A stretch of 64,000 nucleotides of DNA from Eleginops maclovinus (lineage: Eukaryota > Chordata > Actinopteri > Perciformes > Eleginopidae): NCBI RefSeq assembly GCF_036324505.1, contig NC_086360.1, positions 2,625,546 through 2,689,545 on the forward strand, read 5' to 3'. The position numbers and the translations under genes were made by a program. The notes beneath the pieces are model-generated. The model was not told the origin of the DNA. It searched no databases and was given only the letters and a program-made list of their open reading frames with translations. Below are positions 1-18,974 of this stretch, piece by piece. The first letter of the stretch is position 1. Each line of letters opens with the position of its first letter.

Positions 1-1821
<1,821 letters not shown>

Positions 1822-2300
1822 TAAACAAGCCCTGTTATGTTTTTTGATGTTTTTCCTTCCCTGTGGTGTGTTCTAAAGGTTATTGTGCATGTAAATGGTC
1901 TGCAAAGGGTAAAATCCCTGTGTTCCCCCCAGAGTGATCAATGCCTCCTTTGTACTCTTTTTGTTTACTCCTTTAACATGATGACATCACTATATGACAC
2001 TTGTGCTTCTATTTGCTAACGCTCCAACACAATATACGTGATAGGCTAAGGGGCGGGACATCTCTAAACGATTGACCAATCACAACAGAGCCAGCCAGCT
2101 AACCAATCAGAGCAGACTGGGCTCTGGTTTCAGACAGAGGGTGAAAAGAGGTGCTGCGGCACAGGCAGTATGAGAAAGATAAAGAGCTTTTTGAAGATAA
2201 AAGCATGGAGACATGTCCCAGGAGAAGCTCTAAATACAATTATGAACCTGGAAATGAACAGAATATGGCCCCTTACAGATGTGCATGTGTTTCACTCAGT
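1822..2300 (+). repeat. Dispersed repeat family A, copy 1
   Basis: Shares long stretches with 18975-19345 and 41425-41740, and in reverse with 63805-64000. The shared part includes the aggtttttgtgcatgtaaatgg-like block, a pair of CCAAT boxes (one before the CAGCCAGCTAAC block and one after), and the tail containing agcatggagacatgtcc. Non-coding, probably a non-autonomous transposon family; its termini are not resolved. Confidence 0.8.
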
Positions 2301-3649
2301 CCGGTCTTGGCCTGGAATATGCACTTTTTTCAGGAAATGGAGACCCAGTTTGAGTTAACTCTGCCCTGATAGAGAACTATATAAAGTGATCCCTAGAAGA
2401 GGAGACAGGAGTGGACGGGAATCACTCCTGGTGGATCACCAAGATTTTATGGCACCATCTATTTCTAAAAGATGCATGATGCACAGCACTCATTTCAATA
2501 CAAAAAAAAAGACATAACATATACATGTAAAGATATAATCTCACATATTATATGTGAATATTTTGACCAATTACACCCAAACAAGTCTTTTTTTAGATTT
2601 TCTTAACTGTAAAAAAACCAAAAACATTAAAAGGCCCTGACCAACAGTGATGTCAGTGTATGTCTACTGCCTTCCTGTTTCATAGAGCTTCATCGTTTTC
2701 CAAAAACCATTAAAACACACAAATGAGCTACACTGTTGCACTGCGTGACACGTTTCCTCATTAAAACACACATTGCAGTATATTATGTTTATTTAAACCT
2801 ATTAAGCCTAATAAAACCATTTCAGACATTACAATTACGGTATGACCAAGAAAGCAGCTCAAATCCAATGTCGTGCACATAATGATCATATAACAATTCC
2901 TACAATGGGTAGCGTAAAGAGTTTTCCACACATCAACAGAAAAATATATGCATCGATAGCTCCTATCACCTTGCATTTCACACAGCAGAGCAGCAGATAA
3001 ACACAAACATACTGCTATAGATGAGGCACTGATCAATTATTTGTGTTGTAGTAAAAACCAGTCAGCTGGAAATGCCAAGTACATCTTTTTTTTAATCACC
3101 CATGATCTCTTGTGTGTTCATTTTGCTGCAGGCTTTCTACCATAAGCCTAAAAATAATAATAATAATTTATTTTGTGCAACCCGGTTTTTAGAAATCCAG
3201 CACTTCTTTATTCTGTTATTTGGCTATTTAAATTCTGAATTGTACATTTATTAACTGTTCATAAGGGTTAGTAATTACACTTAAAACATACATTGAACCA
3301 AACCTGTGAAAGGCCCTTTGTACAGTTTAAATAAAGATGTATTGTGGCTTCCAAGCATTTATTTTAAAATAAATGTCACAAACTTGACACAATTATGATA
3401 AATCCAGTCAGAAAGTCGGGTGTTTTTTCTCCGGTGATGTTGATGAAAGAAATTAGGTTCACTGGGGGACAAATTACAAGCCCTGTCAGTGTGCTGGCTG
3501 TCACGAACATCAGCTGTGGTGCTGTGCTTCAACTATCCAGCTCTACTTTCATAAGCACCGTCTACATCCAAACTGTAATCAGAGCATGCTTTCCATCGAG
3601 GAAACGGAGCTATAGAAGAGGGAGAAATTAAAGGAATACAGTGATGTAA
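2301..3649. other. No feature recognised
   Basis: AT-rich unique sequence with a short AAT run near 3150. The open frame at 2761-3036 on the minus strand has no recognisable domain. Confidence 0.45.
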
Positions 3650-4096
3650 ATACACTGTAAAAACATCAAACTTTTCCAAGTATATTTGTCTAATATCTAG
3701 TCCGAATATGTCTTTATACTTTATATAAGACATAACGACCTAAGAGGTAACAATGCAGTGAGATAAATGGTCTTGCTTTAAGATATATCTCAGATGAAAG
3801 AAGTATTCTTTTACATTTCTGTTAGAAAATCATCAACTAACATCAGAAAACAGAAATCTTTTGAGCATTTCTGGCTTATTTTGAAACACAATATTTCTTG
3901 ATCCTGGTTCAAAATAAGTCTTTCCAGCTAACAACAGGATCTAATTTATCTAAATATCCATCTTATTTCACGAAATCTCACCAATCAAATGTTCACTTCT
4001 TCTGGTGGCAGTTATATTTACTCATTACAAGCAAAAACATCTTGTTTTTTATTATTCTTTTACTTGGTTTTGGAGCAGCATTTTTTCAAGTGTATG
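3650..4096. repeat. Dispersed repeat family B, copy 1
   Basis: Closely matches 45495-46010 over its whole length. Shared blocks include tatttgtctaat, aacaatgcagtgagata, ccaactaacatcagaaaacag and gaacatttctggcttatttt-like words. The ends (acactgtaaaaa at the left, the complement of acacttgaaaaa at the right) look like short imperfect terminal inverted repeats, so a MITE is likely. Confidence 0.75.
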
Positions 4097-4639
4097 TACG
4101 GTATTAAAATGAAACCTACAGTTTGCATGGGAGTCAATAGGATAAGAACAATAACAACATCTGGCTTAGTTTGTATGGAGCTATAATAAAAAATGTTCGT
4201 CAATTTGCATGTCTATATCAGATGAACTATTCTGGTTTATAAAATGACAACAGTTGACCTTCTCCTGAACACATTGCTCTTTTCTTGTGGCATTTTCATT
4301 TTTTAAAACAGTTTATTAAAACAGCACTCCATTTCTGTTTTTAACATGAGATCACCATATCAGACTTTTCTCATTCTTTTAAAAAAAAATAATTGTATGT
4401 TTCCCATTGGTTGCCTGTGCATCATATATTTTAGGTATGGTTTGAATATCATACACATGAAGACAGGTGAGATTCAGCATACTGTAACACCAAAATATAA
4501 ATCAAACTGTAAGTTCGGAAGGACCGCTCGTAGACACATTCTGTTATGTCTTTCAAGATTGATATTCATTGCTCTCACTTAGGTCTACATGCATTTGTAC
4601 TTGACTTGCACTAATAATTACAGTACACAATTAGATCAA

Positions 4640-4725
4640 TGGCATGAGAAGTGGGCAACACATTGAGAGGGGGGCCCAAACCAAATGTTGCATATGACCC
4701 CCAAAGGTGTAGGGCCGGCCCTGAT
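4640..4725. mobile_element. hAT-type terminal remnant
   Basis: The stretch ending gggccggccctg resembles the terminal inverted repeat of fish hAT MITEs that begin CAGGGCCGGCCC. A related terminus starts at 46532. Only one end is recognisable here. Confidence 0.45.
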
Positions 4726-5655
4726 AATGTGCTGTAAAGCTAAGCATGCAATGCAGCTTTATAGTACTGCACCTTTGCAACATTTAAAAATGTGATTTAG
4801 GTATCACTCAAAAAGGCTATCAGTTTAGTAAACTGGAAATAATAAACACATGAAAGGTAATATAAGTAATATAAGCAAGGTAAACTTGAATTAAATGCAG
4901 ACAAACAACAATACACCAACATACATGTGCCTTCTGTTGACAGAGTGCACGTGTAGAAGTCAAGAGGACAGTATTGATAATAATAGAGAGATTTATAAAA
5001 ATACTTTACTACACATTTAGACATGGAAATCACGTGAAGCAAATGATGTGCATGAATTACTGAGATGCAGAAACCACCCAAAGGTAAATTCTGAGAATGC
5101 TGTGAACTATTTTCCATTAGATTGCATTCTTTCAAATTATAAATCACAAGGGAAATGTGGGATCTCACATATGAAGTATTGGGAACCACATGTGCCTATA
5201 TTTACCAAGTAAATGATATATCCACATTTGCGCTTACACTTCAACTGTGAGGTATCTGATATTGGATATTCCATTGATTTCTGTTCTTTAAACAGTGTGT
5301 CAGTCAGAGCTCTCAGAGTTATTGAGCATGAAAGGCAGACAGTATGTGAGCCCTGACTCACCTGTGCAAGATGACAATAAGCAGATATCATAACCATTTG
5401 TTAATTATACTTTTCATTGGTCAATGTATATGATACCGAAAAATAGGTATAAATATGAACATAACAAGAAGGATTATTTGCAATCTAAAGCTATACATTA
5501 CAAAACAGTTGATGCACTCTATAAAGGACATATTTCCCTTAATTTTGTACCTGGAGGAAGTCCTGTACCTGCACCTGCGGTGCCAATTAGGAAACTTAAT
5601 TTGACTATCCAAATATTGACCTTTAAAAGGGATAAAAAAAAGTGGGCTTTTATGA

Positions 5656-5659
<4 letters not shown>
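4726..5659. other. No feature recognised
   Basis: AT-rich unique DNA. The 130-codon minus-strand open frame at 4797-5189 is cysteine- and tyrosine-rich with no domain and no supporting context. I treat it as chance. Confidence 0.45.

Positions 5660-5694
<35 letters not shown>
5660..5694. repeat. (AT)n microsatellite
   Basis: Uninterrupted alternating AT directly before a larger palindrome. Confidence 0.95.
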
Positions 5695-5697
<3 letters not shown>

Positions 5698-5712
5698 TAT
5701 ACTTACAATAAT

Positions 5713-5772
<60 letters not shown>

Positions 5773-5790
5773 ATTATTGTAAGTATATTC
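5695..5790. repeat. Perfect 96-bp palindrome with AT core
   Basis: The left arm starts gaatatacttacaataatt and the right arm ends with its exact reverse complement. The arms are 48 bases each, the inner part being alternating AT, and base 5695 pairs with 5790. There is no spacer, so the sequence can form a cruciform or hairpin. The unique outer arms of about 29 bases show this is not just an AT run. Confidence 0.95.
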
Positions 5791-5965
5791 AGAATACTAG
5801 TATGTATGATAAAGATTTTCTTATTTGTATTTGTTTTTCTTTATTGTATTGTATTATGTTTTGAACTCATGTGTAACATGCTGCAGTGACAAACAACATC
5901 CCTCTTTGGTATGAATACAATATTTGTTATTCATTGTAATCTAATCTAATCCAAATACAAAATTA
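5791..5965 (+). mobile_element. Possible LINE 3' tail remnant
   Basis: Contains a catccctctttggtatgaa block followed by a short tandem taatc word. This layout resembles the 3' ends of teleost L2/Rex-type LINEs, where a CCCTCGGGGATRAATAAAG-like block precedes short tandem tails. No coding sequence is left. Confidence 0.35.
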
Positions 5966-6085
5966 CTTAGCAGAGGGTATTCATTCATTTTCATCTTTGT
6001 TTAACAATTTCCTTTGAAACTTTTTCAAAAACGCCATTTCCTTTTAAATTTGTCTTATTTCAAACTACATTGTATTTGTGAATGA

Positions 6086-6087
6086 GT

Positions 6088-6128
<41 letters not shown>

Positions 6129-6152
6129 TGTCTGTCTGTCTGTCTATCTATT
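6086..6152. repeat. (TGCC)n(TGTC)n tetranucleotide repeat
   Basis: Tandem TGCC units change to TGTC units and then TCTA, a compound tetranucleotide microsatellite. Confidence 0.95.
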
Positions 6153-6304
6153 TTATTCATATTTATATTGGTAGGCTAAACCAAAGTCTCCTTATCACTA
6201 AAGCCAAAGCTGTGCATTATTCCACGTTTCCTTTAAACAATATATTTATTTATAAGAGACTGCACAGTGTGACGCGGTGTGAGTAGGTTACTAACACAAG
6301 AGGG

Positions 6305-6307
<3 letters not shown>
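6153..6307. other. Short unique spacer
   Basis: Unique AT-rich sequence between two microsatellites; nothing recognised. Confidence 0.5.
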
Positions 6308-6382
<75 letters not shown>

Positions 6383-6393
6383 GGGGGGGGGGG
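6308..6393. repeat. (GT)n followed by a run of 28 G
   Basis: A GT microsatellite runs directly into an unbroken G28 tract at 6366-6393. The G tract can form a G-quadruplex and is prone to replication and sequencing slippage. Confidence 0.97.
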
Positions 6394-6968
6394 AGTCTGT
6401 GTATCCGGCTGTGCGGGCCCGGCCTGTCAGCTCTGATTCAGGGCTCACACCCCCAAAGCTCTATGAACATGGTGTGATACTTTCCTAATGTTAACCAAAT
6501 AAATCTTTTTTTTAAAATGCGTTATCTTAAGCTCACAACAAGGCAGGGTTTCTTCAGGAGTGAAAATACAGAGGTTTCTTTTTTAAAAATATGACAACAG
6601 CAAGAGGTATTATTTATTTATAGACGGGTATTGCGTTTAAAATATGGGCCCTATAAGCCTGGTGCAATATGTTTACGTCATGTCTAAGGCTTTATGGATT
6701 CATAAATCCTTATCCTGTACGACCTTGTTGTGTGTCCAGGAATGTTTCTCTATAGCCTAATGTATGTTTAGTTTATATTGAAAGTTAAAAAAAAAGAGGT
6801 GAAGTGTGTGTTCTCCTATGGAACACACACAGCTGAACATGTAAACAATAGTCCACTCAGCAGCAGCGCTAAAAAAAAAACAAGACAGCAGATTATCAGA
6901 ACAGAAAAGAGCAAAGCAAAGCTGGAAAACAAATGATATGCAGCAATAAGTGTGCCAGTGTACGTGTA

Positions 6969-6970
<2 letters not shown>
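6394..6970. other. isl1 upstream flank, no gene
   Basis: Unique sequence upstream of the isl1 promoter region. A near-palindromic gtgtgtgttctcc...ggaacacacac pair lies near 6806-6830. No transcript can be supported. Confidence 0.5.
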
Positions 6971-7042
<72 letters not shown>

Positions 7043-7074
7043 GTGTGTGTGTGTGTGTGCGTGTGTGTGTGTGT

Positions 7075-7146
<72 letters not shown>
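6971..7146. repeat. Interrupted (GT)n tract upstream of isl1
   Basis: About 175 bases of GT with a few GC or AT interruptions. It ends about 245 bases upstream of the isl1 start codon and right beside the promoter-like segment. It can form Z-DNA, and its length is likely to vary between individuals. Confidence 0.97.
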
Positions 7147-7148
<2 letters not shown>

Positions 7149-7154
7149 AGGGTC

Positions 7155-7391
7155 TGCACAGCCAATCAGCTGCTCATGCAGATGACGTGCTGCTGTCCTA
7201 CGTCAGCCCCGCCGCTTGTCAGGATCAGAGCTCCACACACACCGGCAACAAACACACACACACACACACTCCCTCTGTGAGCCGGACACACAGCCCCTGG
7301 CCCGGCAGCCCGGCAGCGGAGGACACATCGAGGCTTCCAGGCGCCGCAGCCCGCCGTGACAGTGGACCTTATATCGCCTTACTTTGTGGAC
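7155..7391 (+). promoter_or_regulatory. isl1: isl1 proximal promoter and 5' leader (candidate)
   Basis: Directly upstream of the isl1 start. A forward CCAAT box lies at 7162-7166, a TGACGTG CRE-like site at 7183-7189 and a second, TACGTCAG, at 7199-7206. CCAAT is the NF-Y motif and TGACGT the CREB/ATF motif. No TATA box was seen. The transcription start is not determinable from sequence alone. The last 36 bases before the ATG are open in the isl1 frame and resemble the ISL2 N-terminal coding sequence (see findings). Confidence 0.5.
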
Positions 7392-12903
<5,512 letters not shown>

Positions 12904-13575
12904 GCGAAAGGACGGACTGACGTGAACACACACCCTGTTCATCCCATCCCTCCCGACTGCACCAAACAACCCCCCTGGTTGTATTTTGACACTGTGAAGA
13001 CAATCATGGGATTTTACCACAGCCACATTCTATAATGTCCATCCCGAAGAGGCGGACGGATGCGTCATGGCCGGTGCTGCACGCTCACACGCCTGGTTAC
13101 AGTTGCCAAAACGAGAAGACATGAACCATCCATAAATGGGACCTCTAAATAGGAGAGAATTCTAGATCTTGCGAAATGCTGTGCGCTACTTTGAATAGAA
13201 ACATTGACTGGTGATTTTTTTAAATATTCGATCCACGCATCTTCATCCTGTTATAGACCATGTGGAGGGGAACAGCACTGCTTTTCTTCATTTAATTACA
13301 CGGTTTCCTTCATGACCCAAAAGCATTTGCAACAAGGTATACCTCTATTTTGCCACAAGCTTCGTGGGACATTTGTGTGAATCAGTGTCCGTCCGAGATT
13401 TTTTTTTTTTCTTTCCCAAAGATGTGTATAATTAAGTTAAAAATACCGTTAGCTCTGGAAGAAAATGTTTCATTTGTTCCCGTGCAACAAAATTTATTTA
13501 TTATTTATTGTCGACAAATTTGCCACCTTTTGTGTAACTTTCTTAACTGAAGTAAAAAGAAACAAAAACGATTGG
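12904..13575 (+). other. isl1: isl1 3' UTR (extent inferred)
   Basis: Follows the stop codon. An AU-rich element, atttatttattatttattg, lies at 13492-13510; this is a class of mRNA-instability element. No AATAAA was found nearby. The best poly(A) candidate is the variant AGTAAA at 13551-13556, followed by a GT-rich stretch (ttggcgtttggtctttggg) that could be the downstream element. The 3' end is therefore tentative. Confidence 0.5.
13492..13510 (+). promoter_or_regulatory. isl1: AU-rich element in isl1 3' UTR
   Basis: Overlapping ATTTA motifs with a TTATTTATT nonamer, the pattern bound by HuR/TTP-class proteins. It lies in the transcribed strand about 590 bases after the stop. Confidence 0.6.
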
Positions 13576-16500
13576 CGTTTGGTCTTTGGGTTTTCTATCG
13601 CAGTTTATTTAAAATACAGAGTTGGGCTGTCTTTAAAGTGTTTTTTCTCTTTGTGAAAATCCTCACATGAGGCGGAACATCAACTCTATTAGATGGCTTG
13701 ATGGATATGCCGTGGTTAATTGGGTGTCATGTTGGTGCACGTGCTGTCTCAGTTTACCTGTTGGCTGCCTGACTGCTTTAGAACGAACTCCACTGCAAAC
13801 TGAAAAAGCTTAAACTCTTATTTTTTCTAGAAACAAAATTCATTTTAAAGTGAAATGTTCAGAACAATATGTCATTATCATGATGTGGGAGCCATCTTCT
13901 GTGCTCATATTTAGGCTACAGGACAGAGATATTGTTTTAGAATGTTACAGCTCAATAGGAACTGTCCTGGGAACAAGTACGACCACATGGCAGTAGTTTA
14001 TGTTTAAAGAACAATCAGAATAGAAATGGCTTCAGATATTCCTGGCCCATGGCTTTCTGACGTCAAACAGCCAGATTACAAATAATATAATTATCACACA
14101 CAATGGGAGGCAATATATAGTCTGAGTTTAAGAAGTAATTGTCTGACCTCTATTCCAACAGAAGAATATATGTGTGTTAATTGGAAGTTGCTTGAATGCT
14201 GAATGTGTTCAAATTTGGAGTCTCATCCTTTTTAACCATCGCGGTTTAGAACAAATACATTAACTATTTCATTTTTTATGGCCTATATTTTTAAGTTTAT
14301 TGTTGTGTAAGAATCTGTACGAGAATCGCTATGCTCATGAGCATGGAGCTTAAGTTCTTCATGTCTAAATGCAAAACAAAATTGTTTTAATTCAGGGTAA
14401 TATTCACTGTGTGAAAAATCAGGTTTGAAACTGTTGGTTTGTGGGACTGCGCTCAGTGAAAGACCTTACAAATCTGTCCTTCAGACACCGAACACTCTCT
14501 TCAGTGTCCGGTTTTACTGAAAAATGGAAGGAAAAGAGTGACACGATTGGATGGCATTGTCAGTGCATCATTTTTTTGCTGCTGCTCTGATTACCTTTGC
14601 CTTATTCATTCTGCAGTGAGCCATGTGCATGTTCTGTGTTACTATATCTGCAGCTTCAGAAAAAGCTGTTTCAGACCCCTTTACCTGGAAGTTAACTACA
14701 ATTCTTTTATTCATTAGTTGATTGATTCAATTGCAAAGCGAAAAAGAACAGAAACAAACACAGTGTGTCTCTCTCTGCAGGTAAATGCGCTCTCTGAAGC
14801 GTGCATATTAGACCAAATAGTATTTGTGAACACAACAACTGTAGTTTTTATTATAGCTATCTAAAAATAGCAAATTTTCCCTAAACAACACACAAATCAC
14901 TAATGGCCTGGATATTTAATTGCATCAATTAATTATATTAACAGTTCAATGAACATACCACTTTTTCTTTATTTTCTCTGGGGAATTGAACTAGGCCTTT
15001 GACAGCTTTTAGAACATTAAGGAATCAGCTGTTTTTGTCAAGTTGTCCTATCAGCTGATTGTAGGGCTGCTACCAATAGGATTCCATACATTTCAATTGT
15101 TTTAATTTGAAAGTAGCTGGCATTTTATCCCCAACGTTTCCCTGTGCTAGAGAAAGGCTGAACAAGGTGCCCGTCCTTTGAACACATGTTGCTTTTATTA
15201 ATGTTGACATGACTGGAAATTATCTCTCTAAAAACTCACATTTAGAAGTTATGGTTGGTATGCATGTATTGCAGTTTGAAAAATAATGAAAGACAGCACA
15301 TGCCATTTTGAGCAGGAACCTTATCATTCAATGTATGAAAAGGTATACAATAAGCTTCAGCACATTGGATAGCACACATATCATTCATTGGAAGAGGAAG
15401 GGATTTGATGAGAGTTAATATGACCGTAAGAGTATTTCTGATTAGAAAAGCATCATGTGGAAGATGTCTTTCAAACTTTTAATCAATGAAGTATCGTGTT
15501 GAAATGTAATGTGTGACCTGAAGGAGGGAAACATGTATAGTAGTAGAGTGGTATTGTAAATGATGGCAGTATTTTATTTATTGAAAATCTTTTATTGGTC
15601 GGGGAAGTTTCTTCTGAGCTAGTCTTCAGTATTCTGTCCCTTGATGTTATGAGCACATTTCAATGAGCCCACTGTTTTGGTTTTGGTTTAGTTTCTTCCC
15701 AGAGACTAGTGTGCACCAATTACCTTTATTGTGCTATAAGAAAGTACAGACACTGATGAGTACCTGCCAGATTCAATCACTATGCTAAGCATCTCTGTAG
15801 ACTTTCTAACTGTTTTGCAGGTTTTAAAATCAGATAACCTCCTCTTGGGCAGCAATGCATTGAATCTGAATCTTTGCATAACATCATCAATGAATGAACA
15901 TTTGTACAATCAATTTTCAACGTTAGATTTGAGAGCATGCTGAACTGACAGCCTAAAACAAGTTGGGAGTGAGCGAGGCCAGAGGGCTTTATCCTTGTAC
16001 AATCGTACTGCCTCTGGCATTTTCCCTACATCCTGGAAAATGACGCTCACTGCGCCTGTCGGTCGGGTTTTTCCACGTCTCGCAATTTGAAGAGATGCAG
16101 TTGGGGGAGTGTCACTAGCAATCAACCAATGCACTGTAATTTTGGTGTCAAGATTTGCTGTATTCTACCTTCTGTGTTCTGTTCAGTGCTGCTCAACAGC
16201 AGTGCACAGTGCACCTGTGCCACACATGCTTTTCAAGTCTGTTCCACTTCACTACACTTTCTAACAATCTACATGCACCCCAGGGATAGATTTTTACTCC
16301 AACTGAAGCAATCATTTCCAAAAGCAGAGTATGTGTTTGAATGTTTGATCATCAGCAGCAGCTGCCATCCACAACAGTTTCCACACTGTAGTCAAAGTCT
16401 TTAAGTTTATTGATCACCTATCAAGTATTTTAGAGGTTGTCCAAATGGTTCAGATTTGGTTCAGGTTTATGCACAAAAAAAGGCTTCATTAAGGTTGGGG

Positions 16501-17359
16501 AAATATCATGGTCGGCTGAAAAGAAGTGCATTGTTCTGATTTGTAATGACATACATGGTAAAGTCACTTCTTTGATGCAGCTATTTCCCCATTGATTCTA
16601 CTATTTGATTTAAATAAACTTGCATAGACTTGAGTTCAATTTGCAATTAAAACATTCAAATATTTGTTGAACATTATCAACAGAATGTGGAATGGTTACA
16701 GCGTTGACATTATATCAAAGACAGCTACTGTATATTTTGTGAAATTAGCATGCTAATTGAGTTGTGCGAGCTAGTCCTGTCTTGTATTACCAAATCTTCC
16801 TCTAGAGGCGATAGTGGGTCACTGTGACGTCAGTCTGACCTAAAAGCAGAAGGAAAAGAAGTATAGCTGCAACAGCTTACTCATCAATACAGTGGTTCAG
16901 TAATGAGTTCTAAAACATAGAAACTAGTTAGCATTTTAGTAATCCCGGTTCCCTCATCTCATCATCTTTTTTCATCAAAGGTTTTGGTTAGAAGCCTGAA
17001 AAAAGGGCTGTAATTAACAAAACTTAAAAGATGTTTCCTTTTTTTCTAGGACATAACATATGTCAGTAAATACGCCACTTGTGAATGTCTGAAGCTTCCA
17101 TGTGTCATTATAACAGCGGATGGTAACAAGTGATTAAAAGACACTACTAACCATCATCACGGCAAAACTCTTACTCTTTAGAAATCATAGAAGTGTCAAA
17201 AGTGTCGAGATTATCCTGCTTAACAATACTTGTCAGGATCATTAACGTCTGTTTGTCACAGATGTTCTTTTCAGCAATAATCTTATGTATCCCATTGTTT
17301 GTCGTCAATGACCCCGTGCAATGCTAACTTCGGGGTCCGCCTACTAAAATACGTCATCA
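13576..17359. other. isl1 3' flank, no gene recognised
   Basis: Unique AT-rich DNA with scattered TAATTA-type words. No coding exon, repeat or RNA gene could be supported. It may contain isl1 regulatory DNA, but no block stands out by eye. Confidence 0.45.
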
Positions 17360-17800
17360 CTGACCTGAAAAACTGAAACGTTGACTTTAATAAATGTATT
17401 ATGCCAACAAATTTCACATAGTAGTGTAGCGGTGGAGGCGAAGTCCGTAGAGACTTGGCTTGGGAACCAGAAGGTGACCGGTTCAAGTCCCTGAAAGACT
17501 AAGTGCTACCGAGGTCCCTGAGCAAGGCACTGTTACTTACAACTGCTCCCCGGGCCCTCATTGCTCCTAACACTACGATGGGTCAAATGCAGATTGTACA
17601 TTTCCCCTCTGCTGGACGATATAGGGTTCCTTCTTTTCTCTTTCTTCTTCTCATAACTGTCTTAGGTAAGCTGAAAGAAAAAACACATTTAAATGAACAC
17701 CTTTAGTTTCAACTTATTATTATTGTTTTCAACTAACCTAATAAAGTTATAAGACATTAGCAGACATACTATATTTAATTAAAGGCAAAGTTTCAGTTTG
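17360..17800. mobile_element. Palindromic MITE (family C) split by a SINE
   Basis: Left part 17370-17420 (ctgaaacgttgactttaat, atgtattatg, atttcacata) and right part about 17705-17795 (tttcaactaacctaataaag to caaagtttcag) are the two ends of family C. Its fuller copies are at 24575, 26650, 48770 and 54519. The sequence between them is a tRNA-derived SINE, and the MITE centre is missing. Confidence 0.7.
17421..17690 (+). mobile_element. tRNA-derived SINE
   Basis: The 5' part carries a polymerase III B box, GGTTCAAGTCC, at 17480-17490. The body includes ctcctaacactacgatgggt and a stretch ending in ttcccctctg. A reverse-orientation fragment of the same body occurs at 54098-54190. Not a functional tRNA gene: the stem pairing is poor and the sequence continues into a SINE body. 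Confidence 0.65.
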
Positions 17801-18974
17801 CAAACTTGCGACAAGTTCTTTTTTTTTTTAGTCTGCACCACTCTCTTGATCCCTGCAAATTTCATATTTTCTTTGCATTAAATCCTTAGTGGCACAAACG
17901 AGAAAACAACTAGTACCGTTGCTTCGTTCCCAACACTGCAAGGAGACTTCTTCGCCCGGAGTAGAGCGTGCAGCAGCTGGGAGGCAGACACATCTTCCTT
18001 GAGCATTTTAGCAACACAGCATTTCAAAGTAACTTATTCAGACCATGAGGGAAAAAGCAAGACTATTGTGAAAAAAGCATTTGAATGTGCTTTATTCTAG
18101 TTCATTCCCAGAGTCATCTTAGTTCAAGGCTGTTCTGCTACCAGCATGGGGTTGTTCTTTTGTTTCATGCATCTAGAAAAATGACTCCAATCAAGGTCAC
18201 ACAGTCTAGATTTGTGTGAATGAATATCCTCTAGAAATAATCAAACCTCCAAACAACATTCAAGCATAAACATTGTGAAGTGGAAGAGATGCTACTGAGG
18301 AATCAGAGACAGACTCTGCCTGCAGTGGTGCCTCTCTGTTGTGTGGATGGGGAGCTATGCAGTGGAAGCTGAACCAGGACAAAGAGTCCTGATAACATAT
18401 CCTACTGGTTTGTCTGGCTCTGGGACTGTATTCAGAGTCGATGGAGAGATGGAACAAAAGCAGCACTGTACCTTAGGCAGGCTGAAGGAAACAATTGCAG
18501 GCCTTTGGATGAGACCTCATTGAATTGGGATGGGAAACCAGCAAGGGAACTATCCCTCCCAGAAATCTGGCGCCTGACTCCCAAAAGTCCACCACGTTAG
18601 AGACAGTGTCCAGTCTGACTTTGTAAAGAGCTGAATGCAAGTGTCAGTTCTATTAACCAACTTGTGCCACCGCCAATACACTCAATTGAGGTCTTATGTT
18701 GCCATTGTGAAGAAAGATGTGAACGTGATATCATTGTTTTAAAAGGTGCAATAAGTGTTTGAATGTTTAGTTTTCGGAACAGGGTTATTAGTTGGTCAGC
18801 CAACCCACATGTTATGTTACTGCAGGTAAGTACAGAGCATGAACCTTGTTTATGTGGCATATAGCTATTAGCATGTCACTACCTGCAGCATTTCATTTTA
18901 AATGCACAAGGAACAGTGACACTACCAGGGAGCAAGGCAGCAGCACCAGTTCCGGCAGAGCAAAGATATTGTAA
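17800..18974. other. No feature recognised
   Basis: Unique sequence. The segment around 18300-18560 is less AT-rich, with a faint 5S-like gggatgggaaacc word that is too short to call. Confidence 0.4.

Noticed and set aside
4797..5189. 130-codon minus-strand open frame as a small gene
   Set aside because: No domain, no splice or promoter support, AT-rich context; likely chance.
17421..17500. tRNA gene
   Set aside because: A B box is present, but the acceptor and anticodon stems do not pair well and the sequence runs into a SINE body that recurs elsewhere.
18480..18560. 5S rRNA-derived segment
   Set aside because: Only a short gggatgggaaacc-like word matches; no A or C box in the right place.
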